This document shows, in pieces, positions 1-9,499 of a stretch of 64,000 nt of DNA. Source of the DNA: Promicromonospora iranensis (lineage in GTDB: Bacteria; Actinomycetota; Actinomycetes; Actinomycetales; Cellulomonadaceae); the NCBI RefSeq assembly GCF_028994805.1, contig NZ_JAJQQP010000018.1, forward strand, positions 1-64,000, given 5' to 3'. Within the stretch, counting starts at the first letter, position 1; each line of letters opens with the position of its first letter. Under the pieces are notes generated by a model. That model was given only the letters and a program-made list of their open reading frames with translations. It searched no databases and was not told the DNA's origin. A program made the position numbers and the translations under genes.

Positions 1-1
1 A

Positions 2-33
2 GCGTTCACAATCTGTTGCGTTCACAATGTGAA
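2..33. promoter_or_regulatory. Putative operator upstream of chvE
   Basis: The 10-mer GCGTTCACAA occurs at 2-11 and again at 18-27, one and a half helical turns apart. The second copy runs into the palindrome TTCACA-A-TGTGAA at 21-33. It sits about 50 bases before the chvE start, so it probably binds a sugar-responsive repressor (ROK or LacI type would be usual for this transporter). The half-sites point the opposite way from a Rex site (TTGTGA...TCACAA). The regulator gene is not in the window. Confidence 0.5.
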
Positions 34-83
34 GTCGGCCGGGTCGCAGAGACGTGCCCGGGCAAACTCGAAGAGGAGATGTC

Positions 84-1256
84 ATGGCAAGGAAGCTGTG
101 GGCCAAGCGCGGTCTGGCTGCGCTGGCGACGGGAACGATGGCTGTTTCGCTCGCTGCATGTGGCGGCGGCGGCGCCGGCGCTGGTGGTGGCGGCGGTGGT
201 GCCGGGGACGGCGAGGAGGGCGGCCTCGTGGGCGTCGCCATGCCGACGCAGACGTACGAGCGCTGGATCGCGGACGGCGACGCCGTCAAGACCGGCCTCG
301 AGGAGGCCGGGTACGACGTCGACCTGCAGTTCGCGGGTGACGACATCCCGACCCAGCAGCAGCAGATCGACGCGATGATCAACAAGGGTGCCGAGGCGCT
401 CATCATCGCCTCCATCGACGGCACCGCGCTGGGCAGCCAGCTCGACGCCGCCGCTGCTGCGGACATCCCGGTGATCTCGTACGACCGCCTCATCCGCGAC
501 TCGGAGAACGTCGACTTCTACGTCACGTTCGACAACTACGAGGTCGGCGTGCAGCAGGGCACCTCGCTGCTGACCGGGCTCGGCATCCTGGACGAGAACG
601 GCGAGGAGGCCGCTGACGCGCCCGAGGGCCCGTTCAACGTCGAGCTCTTCGCCGGTTCGCCCGACGACAACAACGCCGGGTTCTTCTTCGAGGGCGCGAT
701 GTCCGTGCTCCAGCCGTACCTCGACGACAAGACGCTGGTCGTGCCCTCCGAGCAGACCGACTTCGGCACCGTCGCCATCCAGCGCTGGGAGCAGGAAGGC
801 GCCCAGGAGCGGATGGAGAACCTGCTGACGTCGACCTACACCAAGGGCGACCAGACCATCGACGGTGTGCTCGCCCCGGCCGACGTGCTGTCCCGAGGCA
901 TCATCACCGCGCTGAAGAACTCGGGCTACGGCAAGGGTGACCAGGATATGCCGATCATCACCGGCCAGGACGCGGAGGCCGCGTCGGCCAAGCTGATCGT
1001 GGACGGCGACCAGTACTCGACCATCTTCAAGGACACCCGCCTCCTCGCCGAGCAGGCCGTCGTCGCCGCCACGTCGTTCCTCGAGGGCGAGACCCCCGAG
1101 GCGAACGACACCGAGACGTACGACAACGGCGAGCTCGTCGTGCCGTCGTACCTCCTCCCCACGGTGATCGTCACCGAGGACAACCTCGAGGCCGAGCTGG
1201 TCGAGTCCGGCTACCTCACCGAGGAAGAGGTCGCTTCCGGTCAGGTCGACGAGTAG
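84..1256 (+). CDS. chvE: Sugar ABC transporter substrate-binding lipoprotein (ChvE/MmsB-partner type)
   Basis: This 390-residue lipoprotein is the extracytoplasmic receptor of a monosaccharide importer. The start at 84 is preferred over an in-frame upstream codon because GAGGAG lies just before it and the protein then opens with a clean signal: positive residues, a hydrophobic core and lipobox LAAC with Cys26. A Gly/Ala-rich linker follows. The rest reads like the periplasmic-binding-protein type 1 sugar receptors ([10 protein letters not shown] and [20 protein letters not shown] near the N-lobe, [13 protein letters not shown] in the C-lobe). It is followed by the matching ATPase and permease. 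The sugar is not certain; xylose, arabinose, galactose or glucose are typical for the family. Confidence 0.9.
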   Translation: MARKLWAKRGLAALATGTMAVSLAACGGGGAGAGGGGGGAGDGEEGGLVGVAMPTQTYERWIADGDAVKTGLEEAGYDVDLQFAGDDIPTQQQQIDAMINKGAEALIIASIDGTALGSQLDAAAAADIPVISYDRLIRDSENVDFYVTFDNYEVGVQQGTSLLTGLGILDENGEEAADAPEGPFNVELFAGSPDDNNAGFFFEGAMSVLQPYLDDKTLVVPSEQTDFGTVAIQRWEQEGAQERMENLLTSTYTKGDQTIDGVLAPADVLSRGIITALKNSGYGKGDQDMPIITGQDAEAASAKLIVDGDQYSTIFKDTRLLAEQAVVAATSFLEGETPEANDTETYDNGELVVPSYLLPTVIVTEDNLEAELVESGYLTEEEVASGQVDE

Positions 1257-1307
1257 GACCGACCTCCTGGCGACACCGCTCCGACACCGCTGACTTCCTG
1301 CGGTCAT

Positions 1308-1357
1308 CCGGTGGTCGAGCTTGTCGGGACCTAGGTCTCGACAAGCTCGACCACCGG
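1308..1357. repeat. Long inverted repeat between chvE and mmsA
   Basis: Arms of 24 bp (1308-1331 and 1334-1357) pair with a single mismatch around a 2-base centre. The core reads GGTGGTCGAGCTTGTCG and its complement. It lies after the chvE stop and before mmsA, so in the mRNA it would form a very stable stem. Such a stem could protect or terminate the upstream message and leave the receptor in excess over the ATPase. The same 19-base core recurs inside nuoJ at 59294-59312, so this is a dispersed repeat and not a gene-specific terminator. Confidence 0.85.
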
Positions 1358-1411
1358 CGTCGGGCACCCCGTAACACCCCCACCGGCGACAAGTACGCGA
1401 CAAGGACTGGC

Positions 1412-2983
1412 ATGGCCGATTCGGCGCCGACCGACATCCTCGAGATGCGCGGCATCACCAAGACATTTCCTGGGGTCAAGGCGCTCCAGGACGTCAACCT
1501 CACCGTCCGTCGAGGCGAGATCCACGCGATCTGCGGCGAGAACGGGGCGGGCAAGTCCACCCTGATGAAGGTGCTCTCGGGCGTGTACCCGTTCGGCACC
1601 TACGACGGCGACATCGTGCTCGACGGCGAGATCGCCAAGTTCGGCACCATCAATGACTCCGAGGCCCGCGGCGTGGTGATCATCCACCAGGAGCTCGCCC
1701 TCGTCCCGCACCTGTCGATCGCCGAGAACATCTTTCTCGGCAACGAGCGCCGCCGGGCGGGTGGCGCGATCGACTGGAACCGGACCAACGCGGAAGCGGC
1801 GGAGCTGCTCCAGCGGGTCGGCCTCAGCGAGTCGCCCACGACTCCGGTCTACGCACTCGGTGTGGGCAAGCAGCAGCTCCTGGAGATCGCCAAGGCGATC
1901 TCCAAGGACGTGCGCCTGCTCATCCTCGACGAGCCGACGGCGGCGCTGAACGACAACGACTCGGAGCACCTGCTCGAGCTGCTCCGGCAGTTCAAGGGCC
2001 AGGGCATCACGTCGATCATGATCTCCCACAAGCTGGCCGAGATCGCCGAGATCGCGGACCGCACCACGATCATCCGGGACGGTCAGTCGATCGAGACCTT
2101 CGACCTCGCGGACGCGGGTGAGTCGTCCGAGGCGATCCAGGACCGGATCATCCGTGGCATGGTCGGCCGTGACCTGGACAACCGGTACCCCGACCGGGAG
2201 TCGCACCCCGGCGCAGAGGTGCTCCGTATCCAGGACTGGACGGTCAAGCACCCGACCCAGCCCGGTCGCGTCGTCGTCGACGGGGCGAACCTGACGGTCC
2301 GTGCCGGAGAGGTCGTCGGGATCGCCGGCCTCATGGGCGCAGGGCGCACAGAGCTCGCGATGTCGGTGTTCGGCCGCTCCTACGGCCGGGACATCACCGG
2401 CAAGGTGTTCCTGGACGGCAAGGAAGTGAACGTCGGGACCGTTCCGGCCGCCATCAAGGCGGGCATCGCGTACGTGTCGGAGGACCGCAAGCACTACGGG
2501 CTCAACCTCATCGAGGACATCAAGCGCAACGTCTCGGCGGCCGGCCTCGGCAAGCTGTCCAAGAACGGCTTCGTGGACGAGAACGAGGAGCTCAAGGTCG
2601 CGGGCGAGTACCGCGAGTCCATGAACATCCGCACCCCCAACGTGCTGGTGCAGGTGGGCAAGCTCTCGGGCGGCAACCAGCAGAAGGTGGTGCTGTCCAA
2701 GTGGCTCTACACCGCTCCTGAGGTGCTGATCCTCGACGAGCCCACGCGCGGCATCGACGTCGGTGCCAAGTACGAGATCTACACCATCATCAACAAGCTG
2801 GTCGCGGCGGGGAAGGCCGTGCTGGTCATCTCCTCCGAGCTGCCCGAGCTGCTCGGGATCTGCGACCGCATCTACACCCTGGCCTTCGGCCGCATCACTG
2901 GCGAGGTCGACGTGGCCTCAGCCACCCAGGAAGGACTCATGGCTCTCATGACCCAGGAGCACACACAGGAGACGAAGGCATGA
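1412..2983 (+). CDS. mmsA: Sugar ABC transporter ATP-binding protein, two fused ATPase domains
   Basis: This 523-residue cytoplasmic ATPase powers the importer. The N-terminal nucleotide-binding domain has Walker [10 protein letters not shown] at residues 42-50, a signature-like ALGVGKQQ at about 148 and Walker B LLILDEP near 169-175. The C-terminal domain has a degenerate P-loop (GLMGAGRTE) but a good LSGGNQQK signature and [10 protein letters not shown]. That asymmetry is normal for the MglA/XylG/GguA family. AAGGAC precedes the ATG. Its last codons overlap the permease start (ATGA), indicating translational coupling. Confidence 0.95.
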   Translation: MADSAPTDILEMRGITKTFPGVKALQDVNLTVRRGEIHAICGENGAGKSTLMKVLSGVYPFGTYDGDIVLDGEIAKFGTINDSEARGVVIIHQELALVPHLSIAENIFLGNERRRAGGAIDWNRTNAEAAELLQRVGLSESPTTPVYALGVGKQQLLEIAKAISKDVRLLILDEPTAALNDNDSEHLLELLRQFKGQGITSIMISHKLAEIAEIADRTTIIRDGQSIETFDLADAGESSEAIQDRIIRGMVGRDLDNRYPDRESHPGAEVLRIQDWTVKHPTQPGRVVVDGANLTVRAGEVVGIAGLMGAGRTELAMSVFGRSYGRDITGKVFLDGKEVNVGTVPAAIKAGIAYVSEDRKHYGLNLIEDIKRNVSAAGLGKLSKNGFVDENEELKVAGEYRESMNIRTPNVLVQVGKLSGGNQQKVVLSKWLYTAPEVLILDEPTRGIDVGAKYEIYTIINKLVAAGKAVLVISSELPELLGICDRIYTLAFGRITGEVDVASATQEGLMALMTQEHTQETKA

Positions 2984-4161
2984 CCGGCATCGCGAACCTC
3001 AAAGAGCTGTTCACGCGCAACCTGCGTACCAGCGGGATCTACATCGCGTTCGTCCTGATCATCCTGCTCTTCTCAGTGCTGACCGATGGCCTGCTGCTCA
3101 GCTCCCGGAACCTGACCAGCCTGGTGCTGCAGTTCTCGTACATCCTGATCCTTGCCATCGGCATGGTGATCATCATCATCGGTGGGCACATCGACCTGTC
3201 GGTGGGCTCGGTGGTCGCGCTCACCGGAGCCGTGGCCGCCGTGATCGTCATCCGTGGCGGTCAGCCCTGGTGGGTGGGCGTGCTCGCCGCGATCGGTACG
3301 GGACTGCTGGTCGGAGCCTGGCAAGGGTTCTGGGTGGCTTACGTAGGGATTCCAGCGTTCATCGTGACGCTGGCGGGCATGCTGCTGTTCCGCGGCCTCA
3401 CGCTCGAGGTGCTCAACAACGTCTCCCTCTCGCCGTTCCCCTCCGAGTACTCGGCCATCGCCTCGGGCTTCCTCAACGGGGTGTTCGGTGGCTACGGCTA
3501 CGACACCTTCACGCTCGTCATCTTCGCCATCGGTGTGCTCGGCTTTGCCTACAACGCGTGGCGCCAGCGCCGCGCGCGCATCGCCTACAAGCAGACCGTC
3601 GAGGCGCCGGTGCTGTTCGTGCTGAAGCTCGTGGTGGTCGCGGCCGTCGTCATGTGGTTCGCCTGGAACCTCGCCACGTACCGCGGCCTGCCCGCGGTGC
3701 TGATCATCCTCGCCGTGCTGGTCATGGTCTACACGCTGGTCACGAAGCACAGCGTGTTCGGTCGCCACGTCTACGCCATCGGTGGCAACCTCGCCGCGGC
3801 GCAGCTGTCCGGTGTCCGGGTGAAGCGCGTGAACTTCTGGATGTTCGTGAACATGGGCTTCCTGGCCTCCATCGCGGGCATCGTGTACTCCGCGCGATCG
3901 AGCGCCGCTCAGCCGGCAGCCGGCAACATGTTCGAGCTCGACGCGATCGCGGCGTGCTTCATCGGTGGTGCCGCCGTGACCGGTGGTATCGGCACCGTGA
4001 CCGGCGCGATGGTCGGTGGTCTGATCATGGCCGTCATGTCGAACGGCATGCAGCTCATGGGTGTCGACCAGTCGGTGCAGCAGGTCGTCAAGGGCATCGT
4101 CCTGCTCCTGGCCGTCGCGTTCGACGTCTGGAACAAGAGGCGGGCCGCAGCCGCCCGCTGA
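2980..4161 (+). CDS. mmsB: Sugar ABC transporter permease (GguB/XylH type)
   Basis: This 393-residue integral membrane protein forms the translocation channel. About ten hydrophobic segments are visible, with the family motif [16 protein letters not shown] early and a C-terminal [20 protein letters not shown] loop typical of BPD_transp_2 permeases. It overlaps the ATPase gene by four bases, so receptor, ATPase and permease form one operon. A perfect hairpin follows within ten bases of the stop. Confidence 0.95.
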   Translation: MTGIANLKELFTRNLRTSGIYIAFVLIILLFSVLTDGLLLSSRNLTSLVLQFSYILILAIGMVIIIIGGHIDLSVGSVVALTGAVAAVIVIRGGQPWWVGVLAAIGTGLLVGAWQGFWVAYVGIPAFIVTLAGMLLFRGLTLEVLNNVSLSPFPSEYSAIASGFLNGVFGGYGYDTFTLVIFAIGVLGFAYNAWRQRRARIAYKQTVEAPVLFVLKLVVVAAVVMWFAWNLATYRGLPAVLIILAVLVMVYTLVTKHSVFGRHVYAIGGNLAAAQLSGVRVKRVNFWMFVNMGFLASIAGIVYSARSSAAQPAAGNMFELDAIAACFIGGAAVTGGIGTVTGAMVGGLIMAVMSNGMQLMGVDQSVQQVVKGIVLLLAVAFDVWNKRRAAAAR

Positions 4162-4170
4162 CCCGCCCAC

Positions 4171-4210
4171 CCCGCCGAGGTAGTCCTCGCCAGACGACTA
4201 CCTCGGCGGG
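4171..4210. terminator. Bidirectional hairpin between mmsB and phytase gene
   Basis: Perfect 15-bp arms (4171-4185 and 4196-4210; left arm CCCGCCGAGGTAGTC) enclose a 10-base loop. It lies between two convergent genes, so it can terminate both. The GCCGAGGTAG core is shared with the repeat cluster at 34571-34641. Confidence 0.8.
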
Positions 4211-4232
4211 CTCGACCTGCGGAGCAGAGGGT

Positions 4233-5546
4233 TCAGCGGAGGCGGAGAGCCTTCGTGACGTCGGACCAGTGGACGTAGGAGAAGCCCGTGGCGTCCTCCT
4301 CGCGGTCGGGGTCCACGTCGGGGCCCGTCTCGGGCTCGTCGTGGGTGACCAGCAGCCCGGACCCGTACTCGCCGACCGGCGCGTTGGAGACCGCGATCCC
4401 GTCCGACCCGTCGACGTCGTCCACGCCGTCCCCGGCCACCCGGAAGCTGCCGAGCGGGCGGTTGCGTCCACGCAGGTCGTAGACGCCGTAGGTGTCGTCC
4501 CCCTGGCTCGACACGAGCACGTAGCCCGCGCGTCCGGGGCCGTACCAGATGTCCACGCCCTCGGCGTCGGCCGTCAGGTTCCTGCCCCCGTACGACGGCG
4601 CCTCCGGGTCCACCGGTGCGCACTCCTCGGTCTCGGGGTCGTAGGCGTCGTGCACACCGAAGTCGGTGACCTTGTCGACCAGGCGCGGCTCGCCCGAGCC
4701 CAGGGGGAGCGGCACCCGCCAGAGGCCGACGTCCTCCTGCGCCGCGTACAGCGTCCCGGTGCGCCGGTCCACGGCCAGCCCTTCCAGCTGCGGCCCGACC
4801 CCGGGCTCCTCGCACGGCACCCACGTGGTGCCGTCGGGCAGGGCGAACTCGCTCGGCATCGCCAGGTGCTCGACGTCGGTGTAGCCGACGCCGTCCGGAC
4901 CGGTCGTGAGCCGGGCGGTCGCGAGGGTGGCGTTGCCCTCCTGCGTGACCACCGCGTAGGTCTCGCGGTCGTTCGGCTGGTAGACCGCCAGGCCGTACGC
5001 CGTCTGGTCCTCGGCGACCGTCTCCCGGTCCGGGCTGAACAGGAACGCCAGCTCGGGTGCGGTGATCTCGGCCAGCGGTGCGGCCGCGTCGGCCCCGGCC
5101 GGGTCGATGGCGAAGAAACGGAGCTGGTCGTTGTACCGGTCGGAGACGACGGCCACGTCGGTCGCCACGCCGGCGACGTCCAGGCCGTAGGCGATGTCCA
5201 CGTTGTTGTACCGGCCCGCGACGCCGTCCGCGCGCGGCGCCGGAGTGGCCGCGACCGACTGCAGCTCGGTCGCGGCCACGGAGTAGACGCGCAGGCCACC
5301 CTCCTTGGCCGTGGCGACGACGAGCGACCGGTCCGAGTCCTCCGGGTGCACCCAGATGGCGGGGTCGTCGCCGGACGCGTTGCCGCCGGCCTCGTCGTCG
5401 TACAGCGGGGGTGTCTCCACCGACGTGGTGACGGTGGCCGGGCCGGGTGCCGGCCGGCCGTGCCCGCCGCTCGCGGCGGCCGAGGCCGGGACCAGTGCGG
5501 ACAGGAGCAGCAGGGCAGCCGGCAGGGCGGCGAAGCGACGTCGCAT
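4233..5546 (-). CDS. Secreted beta-propeller phytase (3-phytase)
   Basis: A 437-residue secreted protein with an N-terminal signal (MRRRFAALPAALLLLSALVPASA). It matches beta-propeller phytases, which release phosphate from myo-inositol hexakisphosphate in a calcium-dependent way. The early DDPAIWVHPEDSDRSLVVAT motif, YNNVDIAYG, GLAVDRRTGTLYAAQEDVGLWRVPL and the late ADAEGVDIWYG segment follow the blade order of the family. The reading frame is open far upstream, but the ATG at 5546 begins the signal peptide and everything before it is hairpin sequence. The role is probably phosphate scavenging; no obvious Pho box was seen. Confidence 0.9.
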   Translation of the reverse strand: MRRRFAALPAALLLLSALVPASAAASGGHGRPAPGPATVTTSVETPPLYDDEAGGNASGDDPAIWVHPEDSDRSLVVATAKEGGLRVYSVAATELQSVAATPAPRADGVAGRYNNVDIAYGLDVAGVATDVAVVSDRYNDQLRFFAIDPAGADAAAPLAEITAPELAFLFSPDRETVAEDQTAYGLAVYQPNDRETYAVVTQEGNATLATARLTTGPDGVGYTDVEHLAMPSEFALPDGTTWVPCEEPGVGPQLEGLAVDRRTGTLYAAQEDVGLWRVPLPLGSGEPRLVDKVTDFGVHDAYDPETEECAPVDPEAPSYGGRNLTADAEGVDIWYGPGRAGYVLVSSQGDDTYGVYDLRGRNRPLGSFRVAGDGVDDVDGSDGIAVSNAPVGEYGSGLLVTHDEPETGPDVDPDREEDATGFSYVHWSDVTKALRLR

Positions 5547-5608
5547 GTGCCAGAGGTTCCCGGACCCGGGTGTAACAGGGGTGAACGGAGCATGTACTGC
5601 GCTGCGCG

Positions 5609-5668
5609 GTCGGCAGTACGTCAGGTGGTCGGCAGGTTGGACTGCCGACCACCTGACGAACTGCCGAC
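5609..5668. terminator. 27-bp-arm hairpin between acuC and the phytase gene
   Basis: Arms 5609-5635 and 5642-5668 pair over 27 bp with one mismatch around a 6-base loop. Each arm itself contains the motif GTCGGCAG twice. It follows the stop of acuC (minus strand), so it probably terminates acuC and isolates the phytase promoter. Confidence 0.8.
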
Positions 5669-5692
5669 CACCCAGCCGGGGTGGTTTCTCCC

Positions 5693-6865
5693 TCAGTCCA
5701 GGAGCGGGTCCAGGCCCCAGGCGGGGAAGGTTGCCCGGCGGGTGGCCTGGACGGCGCGGTCCACGGCGTCGGCGGGGTCGTAGCCGTCGCGCCAGCTGCG
5801 GAACGGCACCTCCCCGGAGCCGAGCGTCCGCGCGGCCTCCAGGCCCATGGCCTCGACGGCGGCGCGCCACACCTCGGGCAGCTCGCCGCCCCGTTCCAAG
5901 GGCGCGTGCGCCGCTTCCGCGACCAGGGCAGCCCAGGCGAGCGGGACGACGTCGGACACCGCGTACCCGCCACCGCCCAGGGCCAGCCAGCGGCCCTCGG
6001 CGTGCTCGTGCGCGAGCGCGTGCGCCCACTGCTGCGCCGTCCACTGCGCGTCCACCGAGACGTTCAGGTTCGAGAGGGGGTCGCGCCCGTGGGCGTCGCA
6101 GCCGTGCTGGGACACGATCACCTGCGGCTGGTGCTCCCGGACGACCGCGGGGACGACCGCGTCGATCGCCCGTAGCCAGGCCGCGCCGGTGGTGCGCGCC
6201 GGTACGGGGATGTTGACGACGCTGCCCTCGGCGGCACCCCGGCCGGCGTCGGCGGAGGCGCCCGTGCCGGGGAACAGGGTGCGGCCGTCCTCGTGGATCG
6301 AGAGGGTGAGCACGCGCGGGTCGTCCCAGAAGATCGCCTCGACGCCGTCGCCGTGGTGGGCGTCGAAGTCCAGGTACGCCACTCGCTCCGCGCCGCGGTC
6401 CAGCAGGCGCCGGATCGCCGCAGCGGCGTCGTTGTAGACGCAGAAGCCCGACGCCGCCCCCGGCATCGCGTGGTGCATGCCGCCCGCGACGTTCACGCCG
6501 TGCGCGATCTCGCCGGCCCAGAGGGCCTCGGCAAGATCGACGGACCCGCCGAGCTGACGGGCGGCCGCCTCGTGCATCCCGGTGAACAGCGGGTCGTCGT
6601 CGGTACCCAGCCCGCGCGCCACGTCGGGCTCCAGCGTGGTTCCCGCGTGCCGGACGGCGGCCACGTAGTCGGCGTCGTGCACCGTCTCGATCACGGCGTC
6701 GGAGGCCTGCTCGGCGTCCGCGAGCACCAGCGTGGGCTGGTCCAGCAGGCCGAGCGCCTCGATGAGCCGCATCGTGAGGTCGAGTCGGGTGGGCGACATG
6801 GGATGCCCGGGTCCGAAGTCGTACTCGAGCAGTCGCGGACTCCAGACCAGCCGGGCGAGGTGCAC
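5693..6865 (-). CDS. acuC: AcuC-family histone-deacetylase-like hydrolase
   Basis: A 390-residue member of the arginase/deacetylase fold. Zinc and catalytic motifs are present: HH at residues 131-132 (GGMHHAMPG), the DFDAHHGDG block at about 166-174, and SQHGCDAHGRDPLSNL later. AcuC in Bacillus removes acetyl groups from acetyl-CoA synthetase; the substrate here is unknown. The start is a GTG with the -10-like TACCGT (ACGGTA on the plus strand, 6872-6877) six bases upstream, suggesting a leaderless message. It diverges from the potassium-uptake genes. Confidence 0.92.
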   Translation of the reverse strand: MHLARLVWSPRLLEYDFGPGHPMSPTRLDLTMRLIEALGLLDQPTLVLADAEQASDAVIETVHDADYVAAVRHAGTTLEPDVARGLGTDDDPLFTGMHEAAARQLGGSVDLAEALWAGEIAHGVNVAGGMHHAMPGAASGFCVYNDAAAAIRRLLDRGAERVAYLDFDAHHGDGVEAIFWDDPRVLTLSIHEDGRTLFPGTGASADAGRGAAEGSVVNIPVPARTTGAAWLRAIDAVVPAVVREHQPQVIVSQHGCDAHGRDPLSNLNVSVDAQWTAQQWAHALAHEHAEGRWLALGGGGYAVSDVVPLAWAALVAEAAHAPLERGGELPEVWRAAVEAMGLEAARTLGSGEVPFRSWRDGYDPADAVDRAVQATRRATFPAWGLDPLLD

Positions 6866-6977
6866 CCGCCCACGGTAACGGACTGGCGACCGCCCGAGGG
6901 TTTCTGCTCAGAACCGTCTCGGCGGCGTGGCAGAGTTAGGCGTCGATCGAAAGACATGGGTGGAGGGAGCGGGTCGG

Positions 6978-8378
6978 ATGGCGCGGAGCTTGCGGCACCG
7001 GCTGTTCGGGCTCCGGGAGCTGGTCGACGAGCTGGCCTTCCGGGCACCCGCGCGGCTGGCGGTGAGCGTCTTCGCCTGCGTGGTGGGGCTGTTCGCGGCG
7101 CTCCTGATGGTTCCCTTCGCGACCGCCGACGGCGAGGGCGCGCGCTTCGTCGACGCTCTGTTCACCGCCGTCTCGGCCGTGTGCGTGACGGGTCTGGTGG
7201 TCCAGGACACGGGCACCTACTGGTCCCTGTACGGGCAGATCGTCATCCTCACGGGCATCAAGGTGGGCGGCTTCGGCATCATGACCGTCGCCTCCCTGCT
7301 CGGCATGATCGTGTCGCGCAAGATCGGGCTGACGCAGAAGCTGCTCACGGCGTCCGAGACCAAGACGAGCCGGCTGGGCGACGTCGGCTCGCTCGTCCGG
7401 GTCATCATCGTCACGGCGACCACGCTCGAGCTGTCGATCGCCCTGCTGATCTTCCCGCGGCTGGTGGTCATCGAGGACAACGTGGGCACGGCCGCCTGGC
7501 ACGCGCTGTTCTACGGGATCTCCGCCTTCAACAACGCGGGGTTCGTGCCCACCCCCGAGGGACTGATGCCGCACGTCGGCGACTGGGCGCTCCTGCTGCC
7601 GATCGCCCTCGGCGTGTTCATCGGCGCACTCGGCTTTCCCGTGATCCTCAACATGCAGCGGGCACTGCCCCGCCCGGGCCACCGCTGGCGCAACTGGACC
7701 AAGCGGCTGTCCCTGCACAGCAAGCTCACGCTGGTGACGAGCGGCGTGCTGTTCGTCGTGGGTGCGCTCCTGCTCCTGGTCCTGGAGTGGTCCAACCCCG
7801 ACACCTTCGGGCCGCTGAGCTTCGGCGACAAGCTGTTGGCGTCCGTCTTCGCCGGGATCATGCCGCGCTCCGGTGGGTTCAGCACCGTCGACGTCGGCGC
7901 CATGACACAGTCGAGCTGGCTCATCCAGGACGCGCTGATGTTCGTGGGCGGTGGGTCCGCGTCGACCGCGGGCGGCATCAAGGTGACCACGCTCGCCGTC
8001 ATGCTGCTCGCGATCATGGCCGAGGCGCGCGGTGACCGCGACATCGAGGCCTTCGGCAGGCGTATCCCGCGCGACGTCCTCCGGCTCTCCATCGCGGTGG
8101 TGTTCACGGGGGCGAGCATCGTGCTCGTCTCGTGCGTCGCTCTGCTGGAGATCACGGAGCTCCAGCTGTCCGTGGTGCTGTTCGAGGTGCTGTCGGCGTT
8201 CGCGACCGTCGGCCTGTCCACAGGGATCACGCAGGGTCTGCCCGACTCCGGCAAGTACGTGCTGGCGCTCCTGATGTTCGTGGGGCGCACCGGAGCGGTG
8301 ACGGTGGTGGCGGTGCTGGCACTGCGCGACCGGCGACGCATCGTACGCTTCCCCGAGGAACGACCCATCATCGGATGA
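6978..8378 (+). CDS. Trk/Ktr potassium uptake membrane subunit
   Basis: A 466-residue channel-like subunit of a K+ transporter. The four-fold filter repeats are visible: AVCVTGLVVQD, AFNNAGFVPT, MPRSGGFSTVD and SASTAGGIKV. Eight or more hydrophobic segments span the membrane. The frame is open from a GTG at 6927, but the ATG at 6978 has GGAGGGAGC at 6962-6970 and is preferred. Some KtrB-type proteins also carry sodium, so ion coupling cannot be read from sequence. The regulatory subunit gene follows after 64 bases. Confidence 0.93.
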   Translation: MARSLRHRLFGLRELVDELAFRAPARLAVSVFACVVGLFAALLMVPFATADGEGARFVDALFTAVSAVCVTGLVVQDTGTYWSLYGQIVILTGIKVGGFGIMTVASLLGMIVSRKIGLTQKLLTASETKTSRLGDVGSLVRVIIVTATTLELSIALLIFPRLVVIEDNVGTAAWHALFYGISAFNNAGFVPTPEGLMPHVGDWALLLPIALGVFIGALGFPVILNMQRALPRPGHRWRNWTKRLSLHSKLTLVTSGVLFVVGALLLLVLEWSNPDTFGPLSFGDKLLASVFAGIMPRSGGFSTVDVGAMTQSSWLIQDALMFVGGGSASTAGGIKVTTLAVMLLAIMAEARGDRDIEAFGRRIPRDVLRLSIAVVFTGASIVLVSCVALLEITELQLSVVLFEVLSAFATVGLSTGITQGLPDSGKYVLALLMFVGRTGAVTVVAVLALRDRRRIVRFPEERPIIG

Positions 8379-8442
8379 CGCGGTCCGACGTCCGGTCACT
8401 ATCGTGGCCCGTACGTCGAACGAGCGGCCAGAGAGGACTACC

Positions 8443-9111
8443 GTGCCGGAGAAGAAGCCCGAGCGGGATGCGGGTGTGCTGGTGATCGGCCTCGGCCGGT
8501 TCGGGTCGGCGATCGGCTCGACGCTCGACCGGCTGGGCCAGGACGTGCTCGCCGTCGAGCAGGACCCGGTGCTGGTGGCCCAGTGGTCCGGCCGCCTGCC
8601 GCTGGTGGAGGCCGACGCGTCCAACCCGGAGGCGCTGGAGCAGCTCGGCGCCAAGGACTTCGGCGTGGCGGTGGTCGGCGTCGGCTCGTCCCTCGAGGCG
8701 TCGGTGCTGATCACCGGCAACCTGGTCGACCTGGGCACACCCCAGATCTGGGCCAAGGCGATCTCCGCGGAGCACGGCCGCATCCTGACCCGGATCGGCG
8801 CCCACCACGTCGTCTTCCCGGAGGCCGACGCCGGTTCGCGCGTGGCGCACCTCGTGAGCGGCAAGCTGCTCGACTACATCGAGGTCGAGGACGGGTTCAC
8901 CATCGTCAAGATGCGCCCGCCCAAGGAGGCGCAGGGCTTCACGCTCGCGCAGTCGAACATCCGCAAGCGCTACGGCGTCACGGTGATCGGCGTGAAGTCC
9001 CCGGGTGTCGACTTCGTCTACGCGACGCCGGAGACCCGCGTCTCGGCCAACGACCTGCTCGTCTGCTCCGGTCACGCGGAGCTCCTGGAACGGTTCGCCG
9101 CACGGCCGTGA
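8443..9111 (+). CDS. TrkA/KtrA-type regulatory subunit of potassium uptake
   Basis: A 222-residue cytoplasmic RCK protein. The N-terminal Rossmann part starts VLVIGLGRFGSAIGSTL and continues with DASNPEALEQLGAKDFGVAVV; the C-terminal TrkA_C part starts around TIVKMRPPKEAQGFTL. It gates the membrane subunit encoded just upstream in response to nucleotides. The GTG at 8443 is preferred because GAGAGGA lies five bases before it; an in-frame GTG at 8404 would add 13 residues. Confidence 0.93.
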   Translation: MPEKKPERDAGVLVIGLGRFGSAIGSTLDRLGQDVLAVEQDPVLVAQWSGRLPLVEADASNPEALEQLGAKDFGVAVVGVGSSLEASVLITGNLVDLGTPQIWAKAISAEHGRILTRIGAHHVVFPEADAGSRVAHLVSGKLLDYIEVEDGFTIVKMRPPKEAQGFTLAQSNIRKRYGVTVIGVKSPGVDFVYATPETRVSANDLLVCSGHAELLERFAARP

Positions 9112-9317
9112 CACGGTCGCCAGGACCGGTTCGGCGCACCTCACACCGCTGCCGATTACGGAGCGCGCGTCAGACCAGGTAGCCTAGGGAGCGGACTCCG
9201 TTTCGTGTTGGTCGGCCATCGTCACTCTGGCGTCACTGTCCCGGACCAACCGTGGACCATTTCGCTGAGCGGCCCGTCGTCGGGCTGCCGCCGACCGATC
9301 GAACATTGCGAGGACCT

Positions 9318-9416
9318 ATGGGCTCCGTCATCAAGAAGCGCCGCAAGCGTATGGCGAAGAAGAAGCACCGCAAGCTGCTTCGTAAGACGCGCCACCAGCG
9401 CCGCAACAAGAAGTGA
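9318..9416 (+). CDS. Small ribosomal protein bS22 (AURKAIP1/COX24 domain), 32 residues
   Basis: The 32-codon gene encodes an extremely basic peptide beginning MGSVIKKRRKRMAKKKHRKL and ending RNKK. This is the actinobacterial bS22 protein, known in mycobacterial ribosome structures as a small-subunit component and related to the COX24/AURKAIP1 C-terminal domain. GAGGAC (9310-9314 region) precedes the ATG. A strong terminator follows 30 bases after the stop. The 206-base upstream gap contains no other gene and must hold the promoter. Confidence 0.93.
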   Translation: MGSVIKKRRKRMAKKKHRKLLRKTRHQRRNKK

Positions 9417-9445
9417 CGCTCGCGCCCTCTGGCGCGTGACGAGCA

Positions 9446-9475
9446 GGCCCGGCCCTTCGTGGGCCGGGCCTTCTT
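9446..9475 (+). terminator. Rho-independent terminator of the bS22 gene
   Basis: GGCCCGGCCC (9446-9455) pairs perfectly with GGGCCGGGCC (9461-9470) around a TTCGT loop and is followed by TTCTT. It lies between the convergent bS22 and HAD genes. Confidence 0.9.
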
Positions 9476-9499
9476 CGTGCCCGGGCCGAGGCGGCCGGG

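Noticed and set aside
21-33. TTCACAATGTGAA as a Rex operator
   Set aside because: The half-sites are in the reverse order and too close; Rex needs TTGTGA on the left and TCACAA on the right with about six bases between.
1331-2494. A 387-codon minus-strand frame antisense to mmsA
   Set aside because: It is the mirror of a clear ABC ATPase; its end only reads the inverted repeat (VVELVET).
3270-5783. An 837-codon plus-strand frame across mmsB and the phytase gene
   Set aside because: It runs through two well-supported genes and a terminator; the translation has no recognisable domain.
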